Positions 1 through 6,996 of a stretch of 18,689 nt of DNA are shown piece after piece (positions within the stretch are counted from its first letter, which is position 1; each line of letters begins with the position of its first letter). The stretch is taken from the NCBI GenBank assembly GCA_002400365.1, contig DHFK01000131.1:1-18689 (forward strand), given 5' to 3'. Below the pieces are notes generated by a model. It searched no databases, was not told the DNA's origin, and saw only the letters and a program-made list of their open reading frames with translations. The DNA comes from Anaerolineales bacterium UBA4826. Lineage in GTDB: Bacteria; Chloroflexota; Anaerolineae; UBA4142. Position numbers and translations under genes: made by a program.

Positions 1-687
1 ACTGAACACTGCAACCACGACGCCCAACGCGACGGGCGCAATGAGCGCCAGATACCCCGCGTACGGATTCGGCTGCTCGAACGTGCCGTAGGCGCGCACA
101 AAGTTGCCGAATAGCACAAAACCCTTGGGGCCCGCGCGAAAGAGAAACTGGTAGATGCCGATGCCGGCTTGCGACAATCCCGCGAGGAACACCACTGCCA
201 ACGCGCGCTGGACTTGCGCTGGGTTGAGATTGTTCGCGACGTAGACGTACAGCGCAAACATCTCCAGCCACTTGGCCCATTCCTTGATCGCGAATTCCAG
301 CGATAGCGCGCTCGTCGTCGAGAGCAATGCCGCGCCGAGAAAGAGCGCGAACGGCAGCGCCAGCGGCGGCCATCGAATCGCGATGGCGCGCCCCTGCGCG
401 ATCAGCCGCGCGAGCCAGAGCGCGATCACCAGCGCGACGAGCAGATCTACCGCCGTGAGATTCCCAAAGCCAGTGGGCAGCGGAAACCACGAGCCGTACG
501 GCACCGCCAGGATCAACGCGTACAGCGCGAGTTCGTGCCAGCGCAGCAGCGCGAGCGCCGCCAACGCGCCGCCGATCACGATGACGGCGCTCGTCATCGG
601 CAAAAGAATTAGTGCGCCGGCGACGAGCGCGAACGTCGTAACGAATCCAAGCCAAGTCAGCTCACGTTGAGCGAGTAGAGAGCGCAT
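1..687 (-). CDS. O-antigen ligase/polymerase family membrane protein (3' end missing)
   Basis: This reading frame starts with ATG at 687 and stays open for 229 codons to the left edge, so only the N-terminal part is seen. The translation is almost entirely hydrophobic with about six likely membrane segments (roughly residues 13-48, 51-68, 79-97, 109-124, 160-182 and 211-228). Residues 198-212 contain RAYGTFEQPNPYAGYL-like sequence, the asparagine/proline signature seen in Wzy_C/WaaL-type proteins, preceded by a GIYQF motif at 177-181. Known members join or polymerise lipid-linked glycans at the outer face of the membrane. The same layout (LIGLYQFFF, then YGSPNNLALYL) occurs in the gene at 1790-4468, so the two look like paralogues. 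No Shine-Dalgarno sequence precedes the ATG; a start at Met31 is possible but would remove a membrane segment. Ligase versus polymerase cannot be decided, and the catalytic C-terminal half is outside the window. Confidence 0.8.
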   Translation of the reverse strand, partial: MRSLLAQRELTWLGFVTTFALVAGALILLPMTSAVIVIGGALAALALLRWHELALYALILAVPYGSWFPLPTGFGNLTAVDLLVALVIALWLARLIAQGRAIAIRWPPLALPFALFLGAALLSTTSALSLEFAIKEWAKWLEMFALYVYVANNLNPAQVQRALAVVFLAGLSQAGIGIYQFLFRAGPKGFVLFGNFVRAYGTFEQPNPYAGYLALIAPVALGVVVAVFS

Positions 688-696
688 TGAAGTTCA

Positions 697-787
697 ATAG
701 TGCGTTAGCGCAATATTTGCTCTTTATGCAACCAGTCCCAATGGGTAACTATCGAACGATTGCACTAACGCGCTATCGCACTATCTT
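697..787. repeat. Degenerate inverted repeat between the ligase and epimerase genes
   Basis: The gap between the two minus-strand genes holds an inverted repeat: GCGTTAGCGCAAT (about 702-714) pairs with ATTGCACTAACGC (759-771) with one mismatch. The segment 747-774 matches 16605-16632 at 25 of 28 positions, so this is a dispersed element. The element also encodes the final codons and the TAG stop of the epimerase gene. No terminator T-run is visible. Confidence 0.6.
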
Positions 788-1708
788 ACCTTTGAAATAC
801 GCGATCGTCTTTTCCAGTCCCTCGTCCAGACTCACTTTCGGTTCCCAATCGAGGATGCGCTTGGCTTTCGAAATGTCGGGGCAGCGGCGATTCGGATCGT
901 CCACGCCGCGCGGACGGAAGACGATGCCGGCTTGATTCCCCGTGAGCGCGTTGATTTTTTCCGCGAAGGTGAGAATGGTCGTCTCGTTGGGATTGCCGAG
1001 ATTGACGGGTGTTGTTTCGCGCGAAGCAAGCAGACGCGCGATCCCTTCGACGAGATCGCTCACGTAGCAGAACGAGCGCGTCTGCGAACCGTCGCCGTGA
1101 ACCGTGAGCGGCTCGCCGCGCAATGCCTGCGCGATGAAATTCGGCACGACGCGACCGTCGTCGAGCGCATTGCGGGGACCGTACGTATTGAATATCCGAA
1201 CGATCCGCACGTCCACGTTGTGCGCGCGATGGTACGCCAACGTCATCGCCTCCGCAAAACGCTTCGCCTCGTCGTACACGCCGCGCGGACCGATGGGGTT
1301 GACGTTGCCCCAATAGTCCTCGCGCTGCGGATGCACGAGCGGATCGCCGTACACCTCGGACGTGGACGCTAATAAAAAGCGCGCACCCTTTGCCCTCGCC
1401 AGTCCGCACGCCTTGTGTGTTCCCAGCGCGCCGACCTTGAGCGTCTGAATCGGGTACGCCATGTACGAGACCGGGCTCGCGGGCGACGCAAAATGCAGCA
1501 CCGCGTCAATATAGCCGTCTACGCGGATATAGTCGGTCACATCCTGTCGAATGAAATGAAAGCGCGGATGGTCTTTCAGGTGGGCGATGTTGTCGGGGCT
1601 GCCCGTGATGAAATTGTCGAGGGCGACCACTTCTTCGCCGCGCGCGAGAAAATAATCGCACAGGTGCGAGCCGATCAAGCCCGCGCCGCCGGTAATCAAG
1701 ATTCGCAT
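773..1708 (-). CDS. NAD-dependent sugar-nucleotide epimerase, UDP-glucuronate decarboxylase-like
   Basis: The 311-residue protein is an extended short-chain dehydrogenase/reductase. It has the NAD-binding glycine motif [10 protein letters not shown] (residues 7-16), the segment STSEVYGDP (115-123), the catalytic Tyr145/Lys149 pair (YDEAK), and a substrate-side segment [10 protein letters not shown] (171-180) followed by a DGRVVPNF stretch. These motifs fit UDP-glucuronate decarboxylase (UDP-xylose synthase), which converts UDP-glucuronate to UDP-xylose; a dTDP-glucose 4,6-dehydratase or UDP-glucose epimerase is less likely. The length is usual for a full-length single-domain enzyme. ATG at 1708 is preceded by GGAGG (1724-1720 on the minus strand), and a good promoter lies further upstream. 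Lying between two O-antigen-ligase-family genes, it probably supplies an activated pentose for the glycan they handle. The family is certain; the exact substrate is inferred from motifs. Confidence 0.85.
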   Translation of the reverse strand: MRILITGGAGLIGSHLCDYFLARGEEVVALDNFITGSPDNIAHLKDHPRFHFIRQDVTDYIRVDGYIDAVLHFASPASPVSYMAYPIQTLKVGALGTHKACGLARAKGARFLLASTSEVYGDPLVHPQREDYWGNVNPIGPRGVYDEAKRFAEAMTLAYHRAHNVDVRIVRIFNTYGPRNALDDGRVVPNFIAQALRGEPLTVHGDGSQTRSFCYVSDLVEGIARLLASRETTPVNLGNPNETTILTFAEKINALTGNQAGIVFRPRGVDDPNRRCPDISKAKRILDWEPKVSLDEGLEKTIAYFKGKIVR

Positions 1709-1745
1709 CGGTGTTTATGCCTCCACAAGCCAGCGATTTTGGCGC

Positions 1746-1774
1746 AGTATAAATGAGAAATGAGGAAATGACAA
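1746..1774 (-). promoter_or_regulatory. Sigma-70-type promoter of the epimerase gene
   Basis: On the minus strand TTGTCA (1774-1769) is followed after exactly 17 bases by TATACT (1751-1746). Transcription would begin near 1739, about 30 bases before the ATG and just ahead of the GGAGG ribosome-binding site. The promoter sits inside an AT-richer repeat-like stretch, so repeat DNA seems to supply the promoter. Confidence 0.6.
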
Positions 1775-1800
1775 ATTGCGAATTGCGAATTAGGAATTGC
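1752..1800. repeat. Short degenerate tandem repeat (AATGAG and AATTGCG units)
   Basis: The plus strand shows drifted copies of AAATGAG/AAATGAC followed by three copies of AATTGCG or AATTAGG. The composition is clearly more AT-rich than the flanking genes. The repeat supplies the last residues and TAA stop of the ligase fusion gene at its right side and the -35/-10 spacer of the epimerase promoter at its left side. Confidence 0.55.
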
Positions 1801-4468
1801 GGGCGACTGCATTGCCTAATTGCATCATCGCTCCGAACGTGAGCATAAAGACAAACGCGAGGTCCACATTGAAATACGCCGAGTCAATCAAGCCGTGCGC
1901 GAGCGCCGCCGTCATACTTGCGATCAAGCCGGCTGCCAGAGTTCTCTCATTTCCCTCGAGTTCCCTCAGCCCCTTCCATCCCCTGCGATAAAATTCAAAC
2001 ACCATCCATCCCAGCACGATCACTCCACCGATTCCCAATCTCACCCAAAAATCCAAAACGATGTTGTGCGGATGCGATAGATTCGGCTCGCGCCACGCTT
2101 CGGGATTCATGTACTTTGGGTATTCGTACAGGAAATTGTCGAGACCGACGCCCAAGACCGGCTGATCGCGAATCATCGCGACCGCCGACTCCCAGACGCT
2201 GACGCGAAAAAAGCCCGTGCCCATGCCGATTTGGAAAAGCGACTGCCCGCGCTCAGTCTGCAAAAACGGAATCACGGCGACCGCGCCGACGATGAGCAGC
2301 GCGATGATCGCGAGGCGCGCGCGTCGCCCGCTTGCCAAGCCGATGACCGCAAGCCCCGCGACGATACCCAGCCATGCGCCGCGCGAGTAGGTGAGGTAGA
2401 GGCAGAGCGCGATGGGGAGGGCGGCAAGCGCGTAGCGGAGGCGGGGCGAATGAAACTTGGTCTCCGCAAACAACGCCAGCGCAACCACCAGCGGCAGCGC
2501 GCGGTCGAGGTACAACGCGAGGTTGTTCGGCGAGCCGTATACTGCCAGCACGCGCCGCACGCCTTCGCCGATAATCACATAGTTGGTGAAGAAGAACTGG
2601 TAGAGTCCGATCAGCGACACTGCGAGCGCGGAGAGAATGAATGCGGCGATCAAGCGGCGTAAATCGCGCGGCGGCGATAGATTCGACGCGCGGATCAAGC
2701 CGTACAGCAGCGCGGGTTCGATGACGATCACGCGGAACTCGCGACTGGCGACGCCAAAGTTAGATGCGGTTTTGACGGAGAGGAGAGCGAGGAGGACGAA
2801 GAGGAGTATTGCCCAATCACTTGAGGCCAAGCGTAAAACGTAAAACGTAAGGCGTGAAACGTAATGCGTGATGCGTGAATTGTCGCGCTCCCCCGCTCCC
2901 CTGCTCCCCTGCTCCCCTGCTTTTCGAACAAACCACGCCATCACCGCCACCAACACAAGCACTTCCACCAACGAAAACTGCATTCCGCCAAGCAGATTCT
3001 TCGGCAGCAGGTAGAACGGAATCGTGAACACGGCGATCGCCAAGCCCAGGTCGAGCCGGAGCGCGAAGAGGAAAACAACGAGCGCAAGGAGGACGAAATT
3101 CAAAATGACATTGGGCGAATAGTAGAACGCGGTGACGCCCACCGCGAGTAGCGCAAATTGCGCGAGTTCGGGCAAGGCGGCAAAGCGCGATTCAATCGCG
3201 TGCCAGCCGTCCCCCCATGCGATTTGCCTTGCGGCAACCGCGCCGCGCCACAACGCGAGCAGCGCGACGAGACCGAGCGCGGCGAGCGCGGCATAGAACC
3301 GCGTGAAATCGAACGCTGCCGGTTGAACCGGCGCGGCAATTGCGCGCGTGATCGCGGCGTACAGCGGACGCGGCTGAAGGTTCTGGTCAACGAGCGCCAA
3401 GCCCCATTGAGGGTCATCGCCTGGCGCGTTCGGTTGAAATGTCTGCACGATCAACGCCGGCATCCAGTCCCACTCGCTCCGCGCGCGCTGAATGGCATCG
3501 CCTAGTCTTTGGCTCTGGACCGCTTCGGTGTCGCTGCCCCACGGCGACGGCTTGCCGCTCCAATCTGTCGGCAGCGCGTTCCAGCCAAACTCGACTGCCC
3601 ACAGCGGCTTGTGCGCGTCGCCGTGCGCGATCATCTCTTCGCGCAAGAGGATCGCGCGCGAAAAGTTGAATACGTCCATCGCCACGCGGCGGTCGTCGGG
3701 ACCCGACCACATGCCGTACGGTTTCGCGCCCACGCTGTCGAAAAAATCGCGCGCGCCCGCTTCGTACAGCCCGCGCAAGAAAAGCACGTCGGAGAAATCG
3801 GGATGCCCACGAATCAACTCGCCGTTGGGCGCGAGGCCCGCGGAAATGATCTTGATTTGGGAATTCGCGGCGCGTGCGGCGCGCGCGCTGGCGCGCAAGA
3901 GCGCGGCGTACTCAAACGGGTCGGCATTGCGGCGTCCCCAAAATGGATGGACGTTTGGATTGTCCCAGATTTGAATGTACTGCACGCGACCTTCGTAGCG
4001 CTGGACAAACGCGGCGACAAAGCGCGCATAGTCGTCCACCTGCGCTGGCGCCGCATTGACGAGATCGGTTTCGTTGGGGTTGCGCGCCCACGCAGGGGTC
4101 GTGTCCAGCACCGCGACGATTTGCAGGTCGCGCGCATGTGTGTATGTGACAATGCGATCCCACTTGTCCCACTGAAACTTGCCTTGGCGCGGCTCGATGT
4201 CGTTCCAGGAGAAATGCTGGCGCACCAGGCGAAAACCGCCAGCACGAATCAGCGCGAGCGCGCGGATCAAGTCCGCGTCCGAGTACTGTTCCAGCGCTGC
4301 GTTGACGCCCAACAGCGTTTCCGCGCGCGCGCCGCGCAAAGCGGTCACGCCGCGCGTCTGCGTCTGCATGTCGCGCATCTGGACATAGCCGATGGCGAGC
4401 GCGACGGCAAGCACGACAACGCAGAATAGAAATACAATGAGGTTGACGACGGTACGCTGCCTCGTCAT
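1790..4468 (-). CDS. Glycoside-hydrolase-like domain fused to O-antigen ligase/polymerase domain
   Basis: The predicted protein has 892 residues from the ATG at 4468. It has an N-terminal membrane anchor (about 7-31), then a (beta/alpha)8 glycoside-hydrolase-like domain of the GH39/GH5 type (about 60-380) starting near FRLVRQHFSWNDIEP. A multi-pass membrane half with about ten segments follows (about 388-888), carrying the Wzy_C marks TYSRGAWLG (693-701) and a HPHN motif (799-802). The usual acid/base motif W-N-E-P-N reads WDNPN here (168-172), so the acid/base glutamate is missing. The nucleophile-type motif VEFGWN (E293) is kept. The domain may therefore bind glycan rather than cut it. Residues about 516-548 are encoded by repeat DNA. 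The start overlaps the upstream phosphoesterase stop as ATGA; a GTG at 4480 would add four residues. Its role in exporting or joining surface polysaccharide is inferred from the domains and the neighbouring epimerase. Confidence 0.85.
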   Translation of the reverse strand: MTRQRTVVNLIVFLFCVVVLAVALAIGYVQMRDMQTQTRGVTALRGARAETLLGVNAALEQYSDADLIRALALIRAGGFRLVRQHFSWNDIEPRQGKFQWDKWDRIVTYTHARDLQIVAVLDTTPAWARNPNETDLVNAAPAQVDDYARFVAAFVQRYEGRVQYIQIWDNPNVHPFWGRRNADPFEYAALLRASARAARAANSQIKIISAGLAPNGELIRGHPDFSDVLFLRGLYEAGARDFFDSVGAKPYGMWSGPDDRRVAMDVFNFSRAILLREEMIAHGDAHKPLWAVEFGWNALPTDWSGKPSPWGSDTEAVQSQRLGDAIQRARSEWDWMPALIVQTFQPNAPGDDPQWGLALVDQNLQPRPLYAAITRAIAAPVQPAAFDFTRFYAALAALGLVALLALWRGAVAARQIAWGDGWHAIESRFAALPELAQFALLAVGVTAFYYSPNVILNFVLLALVVFLFALRLDLGLAIAVFTIPFYLLPKNLLGGMQFSLVEVLVLVAVMAWFVRKAGEQGSRGAGERDNSRITHYVSRLTFYVLRLASSDWAILLFVLLALLSVKTASNFGVASREFRVIVIEPALLYGLIRASNLSPPRDLRRLIAAFILSALAVSLIGLYQFFFTNYVIIGEGVRRVLAVYGSPNNLALYLDRALPLVVALALFAETKFHSPRLRYALAALPIALCLYLTYSRGAWLGIVAGLAVIGLASGRRARLAIIALLIVGAVAVIPFLQTERGQSLFQIGMGTGFFRVSVWESAVAMIRDQPVLGVGLDNFLYEYPKYMNPEAWREPNLSHPHNIVLDFWVRLGIGGVIVLGWMVFEFYRRGWKGLRELEGNERTLAAGLIASMTAALAHGLIDSAYFNVDLAFVFMLTFGAMMQLGNAVARNS
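2825..2923. repeat. Intergenic-type repeat DNA inside the ligase fusion gene
   Basis: About 99 bases within the coding region have a composition quite unlike their surroundings. The left part is a run of drifted GTAAAACGTAAGGCGTGAAACG-like units, each about 7-10 bases; the right part is the 8-nt-period tract described separately. It translates into a hydrophilic segment of about 33 residues between two membrane segments and keeps the frame open. A similar ACGTTTCACGCATCACG motif occurs in the intergenic gap at 5267-5283, so this is the same class of DNA that normally lies between genes here. Confidence 0.65.
2886..2921. repeat. 8-nt tandem repeat tract in coding sequence
   Basis: Four consecutive 8-base units are present on the plus strand: CGCTCCCC twice, then TGCTCCCC twice, followed by a partial TGCT. 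In the coding direction the unit is GGGGAGCA/GGGGAGCG. It encodes the AGEQGSRGAGER-like segment at about residues 517-528 of the fusion protein. Each unit gained or lost would shift the reading frame. Confidence 0.8.
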
Positions 4469-5241
4469 GTGTGTGACCACGGCGCAAGGTTCTGCCCGCG
4501 CATAAAACGAGCGACGTATTCACCTGCCGGATGTCCTACGCGGCGCAACTCGGCGATGACGGCGGCGCGATCGTACTCGACGCGCCGATGTTCTAGCCGA
4601 TAGCCCGACGCGTCCGCATCCAAGAGCGCATAACTCGCGCGCAAGTCGGGTGGAAACGGGTTGCTGACGCTGCCCGGATTCACCACGCGCACCTTGCCCA
4701 CGCGCCGATCCATCACGCAGTGGTGATGCCCCACGCACACGAGGTCGGCGTCACAGTTCTCCAGCAGTGATTGCAGTTCGTCATCGCTCGCGTCGGGACT
4801 GATGCCGCGTCCATCATCATTGCCCGGCGCGGCGTGAACCGCGAGCAAGCGCGTGCCGTCAGGCAACGCAATCCGTTGTTCGAGCGGCAGAGCCGCCAGC
4901 CAGTTCAACCAGCCATTCGTCGCGACGGCGCCCTGGGTCCACGCAAAACTCTTCGCGACTTGCGCAAACTTGAGGAGGGTTGCGTCATTCATCTTCGCCG
5001 CATCCAGGGTTGGTGCCGGAGTTTCACCTGTGACCAAATAGCGATCGGTGTTGCCGCGCGCAATCCGCACATTGGGCAGCGCGGCGATCCGCTCGAGCGC
5101 GCCGATCGGATCGTGACCGATCGCGGCGAGATCGCCCAGGATCAAGTGCGTATTCACGCCGCCCTGCGCTTGGATATCCGCAAGGACCGCATCGAGCGCG
5201 ATTGAATTGCCATGAATATCAGACAGTAATGCCAGACGCAT
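4465..5241 (-). CDS. Calcineurin-like metallophosphoesterase (YfcE-like)
   Basis: This 258-residue protein has the metal-binding motifs of the calcineurin-like phosphoesterase superfamily in order: DIHGN at residues 8-12, LGDLAAIG near 36-43, GNTD near 63, a histidine in HAAPG near 135, and GHHH near 172. The tail segment VVNPGSVSNPF is typical of the small YfcE/MJ0936-like branch. These enzymes use two metal ions to cleave phosphomono- or diesters, but the substrate cannot be named from sequence. No signal peptide is visible, so it is probably cytoplasmic. ATG at 5241 has AGGGA six bases upstream. Its TGA overlaps the start of the ligase fusion gene by four bases (ATGA), so the two are probably translated from one message. 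It may be only a co-transcribed neighbour of the glycan genes. Confidence 0.85.
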   Translation of the reverse strand: MRLALLSDIHGNSIALDAVLADIQAQGGVNTHLILGDLAAIGHDPIGALERIAALPNVRIARGNTDRYLVTGETPAPTLDAAKMNDATLLKFAQVAKSFAWTQGAVATNGWLNWLAALPLEQRIALPDGTRLLAVHAAPGNDDGRGISPDASDDELQSLLENCDADLVCVGHHHCVMDRRVGKVRVVNPGSVSNPFPPDLRASYALLDADASGYRLEHRRVEYDRAAVIAELRRVGHPAGEYVARFMRGQNLAPWSHT

Positions 5242-5286
5242 AGATTCCCTGTTTCTCCTATGTCATCACGTTTCACGCATCACGGC
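5242..5286. repeat. Repeat fragment between the phosphoesterase and lipoprotein genes
   Basis: The 45-base gap holds ATCACGTTTCACGCATCACG (5264-5283). It resembles, in opposite orientation, the units inside the ligase fusion gene at 2835-2880. The lipoprotein stop codon abuts it directly. The AGGAG/AGGGA ribosome-binding region of the phosphoesterase lies at the left end of the gap. Confidence 0.45.
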
Positions 5287-6858
5287 TCATCTGCTCCATT
5301 TGGGCAGAGAGGACGCCCCATTCGCGGTCAACTGCGACCACTTGGCCGATGCGAAATCGTACAGCCACAAATCGCCTTCGCGCACGGCGATCAGTTGCCG
5401 CTGGTCCGGCGACCACGCGACCTGAACGACGGTCAAGCCATCGTCATTGCCGGTCGGAAAGATTAGACGCTTGTTCCCGCCGGCGCGGTCCATCGTCCAC
5501 AACGCATAGCGGCTGCGTTCGCTGTTGCTCGGCGCGAGCGCGACGCCGAACGCAATGCGACTCTCGCCGCGCGCGTCCGGCAGCGACCAGACGGGCGATG
5601 CCCACATCCCCGTCTGCTTTGCGAGCGGCGCGCTGACCGAGCCATCGCGCGCGAACGCCCATACCTCGAACGTCGGATCGTCAGTCGCGACCGTGGGATT
5701 GCCGAAGGGCGCGTGAACGGTTCCGATCACAAAGCGGCTGTCCGGCGACCACGCGACCTGAGGCGTCCAAACCCAATCGGCTTTGGTCTGAAACGGCGCG
5801 AACGTTTTGAGCGGACGACGCGACGCGCGATCCGCGAGCTCGACAAAGCCGATTTCGTTCGCAAACGCATACGCGATGGCGCGACCGTCCGGCGCCCATG
5901 CGAAATTTGCGCCCCACCAACCGTACGGCGCCGGCATGCCCGGCTGCCAAATCGCCTGCGCCGGCTGGGTCGCCACGCCGCTTTCGGTTGGCGCAATCGG
6001 CATGAGCCAGAGATCGTTGTGCGCCTTCCAGCCCGGCGCGCCCGGCGTCTTTTCGCCGGTCGCATACGCGAGCGCGCGCGCGTCCGGCGACAACTGCGCG
6101 AACAATACGTCGCCGATCGGGAGCGGTCGCGGCGTTTCGCCGAGAACGAGCGTGTCCATCAGCCACAGCGTATTCAACGCGTTCGCGCTCGCGTCCGCCG
6201 CGCGCGAAAAGAGGAGATAGCGACCATCCGCCGAAAGCGAGAAAACGCGCCCATCGAGATCGCTCGTCGCAGTGAGCGCGCGTTTTTCGCTGCTCGAGTG
6301 GCGCATGACCCAAGCGTTGCCGTTGGCGAGGTAGGCGACCGCGCCCGCCGGCAGAGCAATCGGGAGGAGACTGTCGCGCGTTCCCAGCGCGAGGATTTCG
6401 TCCGAGGGCTGTTCGACGATTTTGCGCGCGGTCTCGCGCCGGCTGATCTCCTTGCCATCTTCGAGCGCGATCGTGTACGTGATCGCGACCGCGCCGTTCG
6501 CGCCGAGGCGGACGACGCGCACCTGCCCCTGGGGGTACGTTTCGTCGCGCACGAGCAGCCGCGCGAAGGGAATCGGCTGGGTTACGGCTTCGGTCTTGAT
6601 TTCGACGCGCGTGATGGTGATCGTCGCGCTGCGTCCGATTTCGGCGTAGAGGGGCGGATCAACCTTGTCGCTGTCGCCGATGGCGATGCGCTGCTCGCGC
6701 AGAACGTCCTGGACGGTCACGGCGGTCGTTTCAAAGACGCGGCGGTTGCCGTCCGCGAGCAGGACGACGCGTTTGGGCGTGGGCGCGCAGGCGGCGAGGA
6801 AGAGAAGAACGAACAGGACGTGGATGAACCATGCCCTGAGCCGAATCAAAGTGGACAC
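5287..6858 (-). CDS. G5/DUF348-domain lipoprotein with TolB-like beta-propeller
   Basis: From GTG at 6858 the product has 523 residues. The N-terminus is a lipoprotein signal peptide: arginines at 6 and 8, a hydrophobic core, and the lipobox LAAC with Cys24 as the lipidated residue, so it should be anchored on the outer face of the membrane. Residues about 30-75 resemble DUF348 (ubiquitin-like, as in YabE/Rpf), and about 83-158 a G5 domain, which is associated with cell-wall or sugar binding. The rest is a propeller of PD40/TolB-like blades marked by SADGRYLLFS, LSPDARALAYA, WAPDGRAIAYA, WSPDSRFVIG and WSPDQRQLIAV. No catalytic domain is visible, so the role is probably binding or sensing at the cell wall. 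A TTG at 6894 would add twelve residues but lies in the predicted -35 box. The protein is first in the minus-strand cluster; co-transcription with the phosphoesterase is likely given the 45-base gap. Confidence 0.75.
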   Translation of the reverse strand: MSTLIRLRAWFIHVLFVLLFLAACAPTPKRVVLLADGNRRVFETTAVTVQDVLREQRIAIGDSDKVDPPLYAEIGRSATITITRVEIKTEAVTQPIPFARLLVRDETYPQGQVRVVRLGANGAVAITYTIALEDGKEISRRETARKIVEQPSDEILALGTRDSLLPIALPAGAVAYLANGNAWVMRHSSSEKRALTATSDLDGRVFSLSADGRYLLFSRAADASANALNTLWLMDTLVLGETPRPLPIGDVLFAQLSPDARALAYATGEKTPGAPGWKAHNDLWLMPIAPTESGVATQPAQAIWQPGMPAPYGWWGANFAWAPDGRAIAYAFANEIGFVELADRASRRPLKTFAPFQTKADWVWTPQVAWSPDSRFVIGTVHAPFGNPTVATDDPTFEVWAFARDGSVSAPLAKQTGMWASPVWSLPDARGESRIAFGVALAPSNSERSRYALWTMDRAGGNKRLIFPTGNDDGLTVVQVAWSPDQRQLIAVREGDLWLYDFASAKWSQLTANGASSLPKWSR

Positions 6859-6865
6859 GCGCGCA

Positions 6866-6894
6866 AGTTTAACACAGGTTGCGCGAGGGGGCAA
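6866..6894 (-). promoter_or_regulatory. Possible promoter of the lipoprotein gene (leaderless)
   Basis: On the minus strand TTGCCC (6894-6889) is followed after 17 bases by TAAACT (6871-6866). Each hexamer matches consensus at four of six positions. Transcription would start at about 6859, immediately at the GTG start, giving a leaderless message; this agrees with the absence of a Shine-Dalgarno sequence. Confidence 0.35.
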
Positions 6895-6904
6895 ACGAAA
6901 AGAC

Positions 6905-6916
6905 CGGACCGGTCCG
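6905..6916. promoter_or_regulatory. 12-bp palindrome between divergent promoters, possible operator
   Basis: CGGACCGGTCCG is a perfect palindrome. It lies 8 bases upstream of the -35 box of the L25 promoter and 11 bases from the -35 box of the divergent lipoprotein promoter. Its placement fits a regulator-binding site, but no regulator gene is nearby and a chance palindrome in GC-rich DNA is possible. Confidence 0.3.
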
Positions 6917-6923
6917 TTTCAAT

Positions 6924-6952
6924 TTGACCAATTCGCGCTTTGCCCTTATAAT
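6924..6952 (+). promoter_or_regulatory. Strong sigma-70-type promoter of the L25 gene
   Basis: TTGACC (6924-6929) is followed after exactly 17 bases by a consensus TATAAT (6947-6952). The start point would be near 6959, giving a leader of about 64 bases. This is the best promoter in the window, and it shows that translation must begin downstream of any longer open frame. Confidence 0.8.
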
Positions 6953-6968
6953 AGCCCAGCAATTTTCG

Positions 6969-6996
6969 GTAGGGCAAGTTTGCAAACTTGCCCTAC
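6969..6996. repeat. Perfect 28-bp palindrome in the L25 leader
   Basis: The two 14-base halves (beginning GTAGGGCAAG) are exact reverse complements. The transcript would form a 12-bp stem with a TGCA loop, starting about 10 bases after the predicted transcription start and ending about 10 bases before the ribosome-binding site. No T-run follows, so it is not an intrinsic terminator. It could be an interspersed REP-like palindrome or a 5' stabilising hairpin. Confidence 0.7.

Noticed and set aside
747..774. CRISPR or att-site interpretation of the 28-base repeat
   Set aside because: Only two distant copies are present, without spacers, integrase or cas genes nearby.
2825..2923. Frameshift or pseudogene in the ligase fusion gene
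   Set aside because: The reading frame stays open across the repeat and both flanking domains are in the same frame, so the gene appears intact in this copy.
5713..6927. 404-codon plus-strand open frame opposite the lipoprotein gene
   Set aside because: It is dominated by Arg and Glu with no recognisable motif, while the minus strand shows signal peptide, G5 domain and propeller blades.
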